Positions 39,821-40,400 of a stretch of DNA of 40,400 nucleotides are shown in pieces (positions within the stretch are counted from its first letter, which is position 1; each line of letters starts with the position of its first letter). The position numbers and the translations under genes are program-made. The notes beneath the pieces are model-generated. The model ran no database searches, was not told the origin of the DNA, and saw only the letters and a list, made by a program, of their open reading frames with translations. The stretch is from Myxococcota bacterium (GTDB lineage: Bacteria; Myxococcota_A; UBA9160; UBA6930), in contig JASJCN010000017.1 in NCBI GenBank assembly GCA_030065975.1, forward strand, positions 1 through 40,400, read 5' to 3'.

Positions 39821-40400
39821 TCACGTGATCGGCGGGCGGGGCCTCCCCGAGCCGGCGCCCCGGAAGCGCTCCACCTGCTCGCCGAGTGCGTCCGAGTCGG
39901 CGAGGAGGAGCCCCATCGCTTCGTCGAGACTCGCCACGTGGGAGGACCACTCCGTCGCCGCCCGTCGGAAGACCTCGAGGGCCAGCTCGATCTCGTCCGC
40001 CTGGACACGTTGCTCGGCCGTCTCCTTGTCGATGGCCGCGGTTCGCTCGGCCACGCTCCCGGCGTGCTCGGACAGACGCAGGGTCTCCGAGCGCTGGGCT
40101 TCGGCGGTGAGGCTGGCCTCGTGGCTGAGGTCCCGGATGCGCTGGATGCTGTCCAGCATCGCGACCCCCGTCTCCTGCTGCTCCGTCGTGGCTCGGCTCA
40201 CGGTGGTCGCCGCGGCCGCCGTTCGGGCCGCCTCCTTGGCGACGGTCTCGACTGCGTCTCTCGATTCGGAGACGACTCTCACGATGTCGTCGGCACGCTC
40301 CTCCGAATTCCGAGCTTGCGCGGCCATCTCTCCGAGGCTCGCCGCCGCCTGGTGGACCAGCTTCGTTCCCCGGCCGACCTGGGCGGCTCCCTCCTGGGCT
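39821..40400 (-). CDS. Methyl-accepting chemotaxis-like protein, C-terminal part
   Basis: The C-terminal 192 residues of a longer coiled-coil protein; coding continues past the window edge. An open helical heptad pattern runs through: many Ala/Glu/Gln, E-Q-Q-E-T, SIQRIRDLSHEASLTAEAQR and an ERTAAIDKETAEQR segment, like the descending helix of a chemoreceptor signalling domain after the hairpin tip. The tip signature is not in the window, so the assignment is provisional. It would join CheA/CheW at the membrane, or a cytoplasmic counterpart. A within-frame ATG at 40327 exists but the coiled coil starts earlier. Confidence 0.6.
   Translation of the reverse strand, partial: AQEGAAQVGRGTKLVHQAAASLGEMAAQARNSEERADDIVRVVSESRDAVETVAKEAARTAAAATTVSRATTEQQETGVAMLDSIQRIRDLSHEASLTAEAQRSETLRLSEHAGSVAERTAAIDKETAEQRVQADEIELALEVFRRAATEWSSHVASLDEAMGLLLADSDALGEQVERFRGAGSGRPRPPIT

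Overview
The window is about 40 kb of very GC-rich bacterial chromosome. Genes are tightly packed with many 4-base start/stop overlaps and frequent GTG or TTG starts. There are no plasmid, phage, transposon or CRISPR signatures. Several things point to a Gram-negative, deltaproteobacterial-type organism (Myxococcota or a related uncultured lineage): OmpA and other lipoproteins, a PEP-CTERM-like protein, MopE-type and dockerin-like exported proteins, a sigma-54 type promoter, a DUF3556-like membrane protein, phytanoyl-CoA dioxygenases and a P450. The taxon is inference from gene content only.

Layout. 1-303: the 3' end of a GltS-type glutamate:Na+ symporter whose upstream side is a perfect 105-bp foldback, probably a contig-end artefact. 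397-6244: a SYLF lipoprotein, a PEP-CTERM-like protein and a 1174-residue exported protein (two DUF1566 domains, eight MopE-type Asp/Cys motifs on 336-bp DNA repeats, a C-terminal dockerin-like module) behind a sigma-54 type promoter. 6274-11384: a divergent L-fucose/L-fuconate catabolic locus. IclR regulator, lactonase-type amidohydrolase and DapA-family aldolase lie leftward; L-fuconate dehydratase, a PhyH-family dioxygenase and a 90-residue protein lie rightward.

11418-17404: a leftward envelope locus of two translationally coupled trios. The first has an Fn3-like exported protein, an OmpA lipoprotein and a P-loop ATPase-TM-PEGA protein. The second has a LysM membrane protein, a SEDS (RodA/FtsW) glycosyltransferase and a class B penicillin-binding protein. 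This is the best candidate here for an undescribed system, perhaps one that synthesises or opens peptidoglycan locally. 17466-22621: a DUF3556-like membrane protein, a small membrane-anchored protein, a CmcJ-like oxygenase, and a two-gene operon of exported proteins, the second ending in the same dockerin-like module as the 2720-6244 protein.

22830-31030: DUF2804, a fatty-acid-hydroxylase-type membrane protein with an overlapping membrane partner, a glycosidase-like TIM barrel, tRNA-Arg(TCG), a SOUL haem-binding protein, DUF2264 and an O-antigen-ligase-type protein. 31433-40400: a sulfatase with an unusual Cys-rich N-terminal extension, a membrane-anchored unknown, a beta-helix-type exported protein, a multi-pass membrane protein, a P450 with a VOC-fold protein, a LA_2272-type surface repeat protein, a small lipoprotein and the C-terminal part of a methyl-accepting chemotaxis-like protein that runs off the window.

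Themes are an elaborate exported or surface proteome, envelope and peptidoglycan building, sugar and polysaccharide use, and oxidative metabolism of hydrophobic substrates. All family names come from reading the sequence and from memory; no database search was run.
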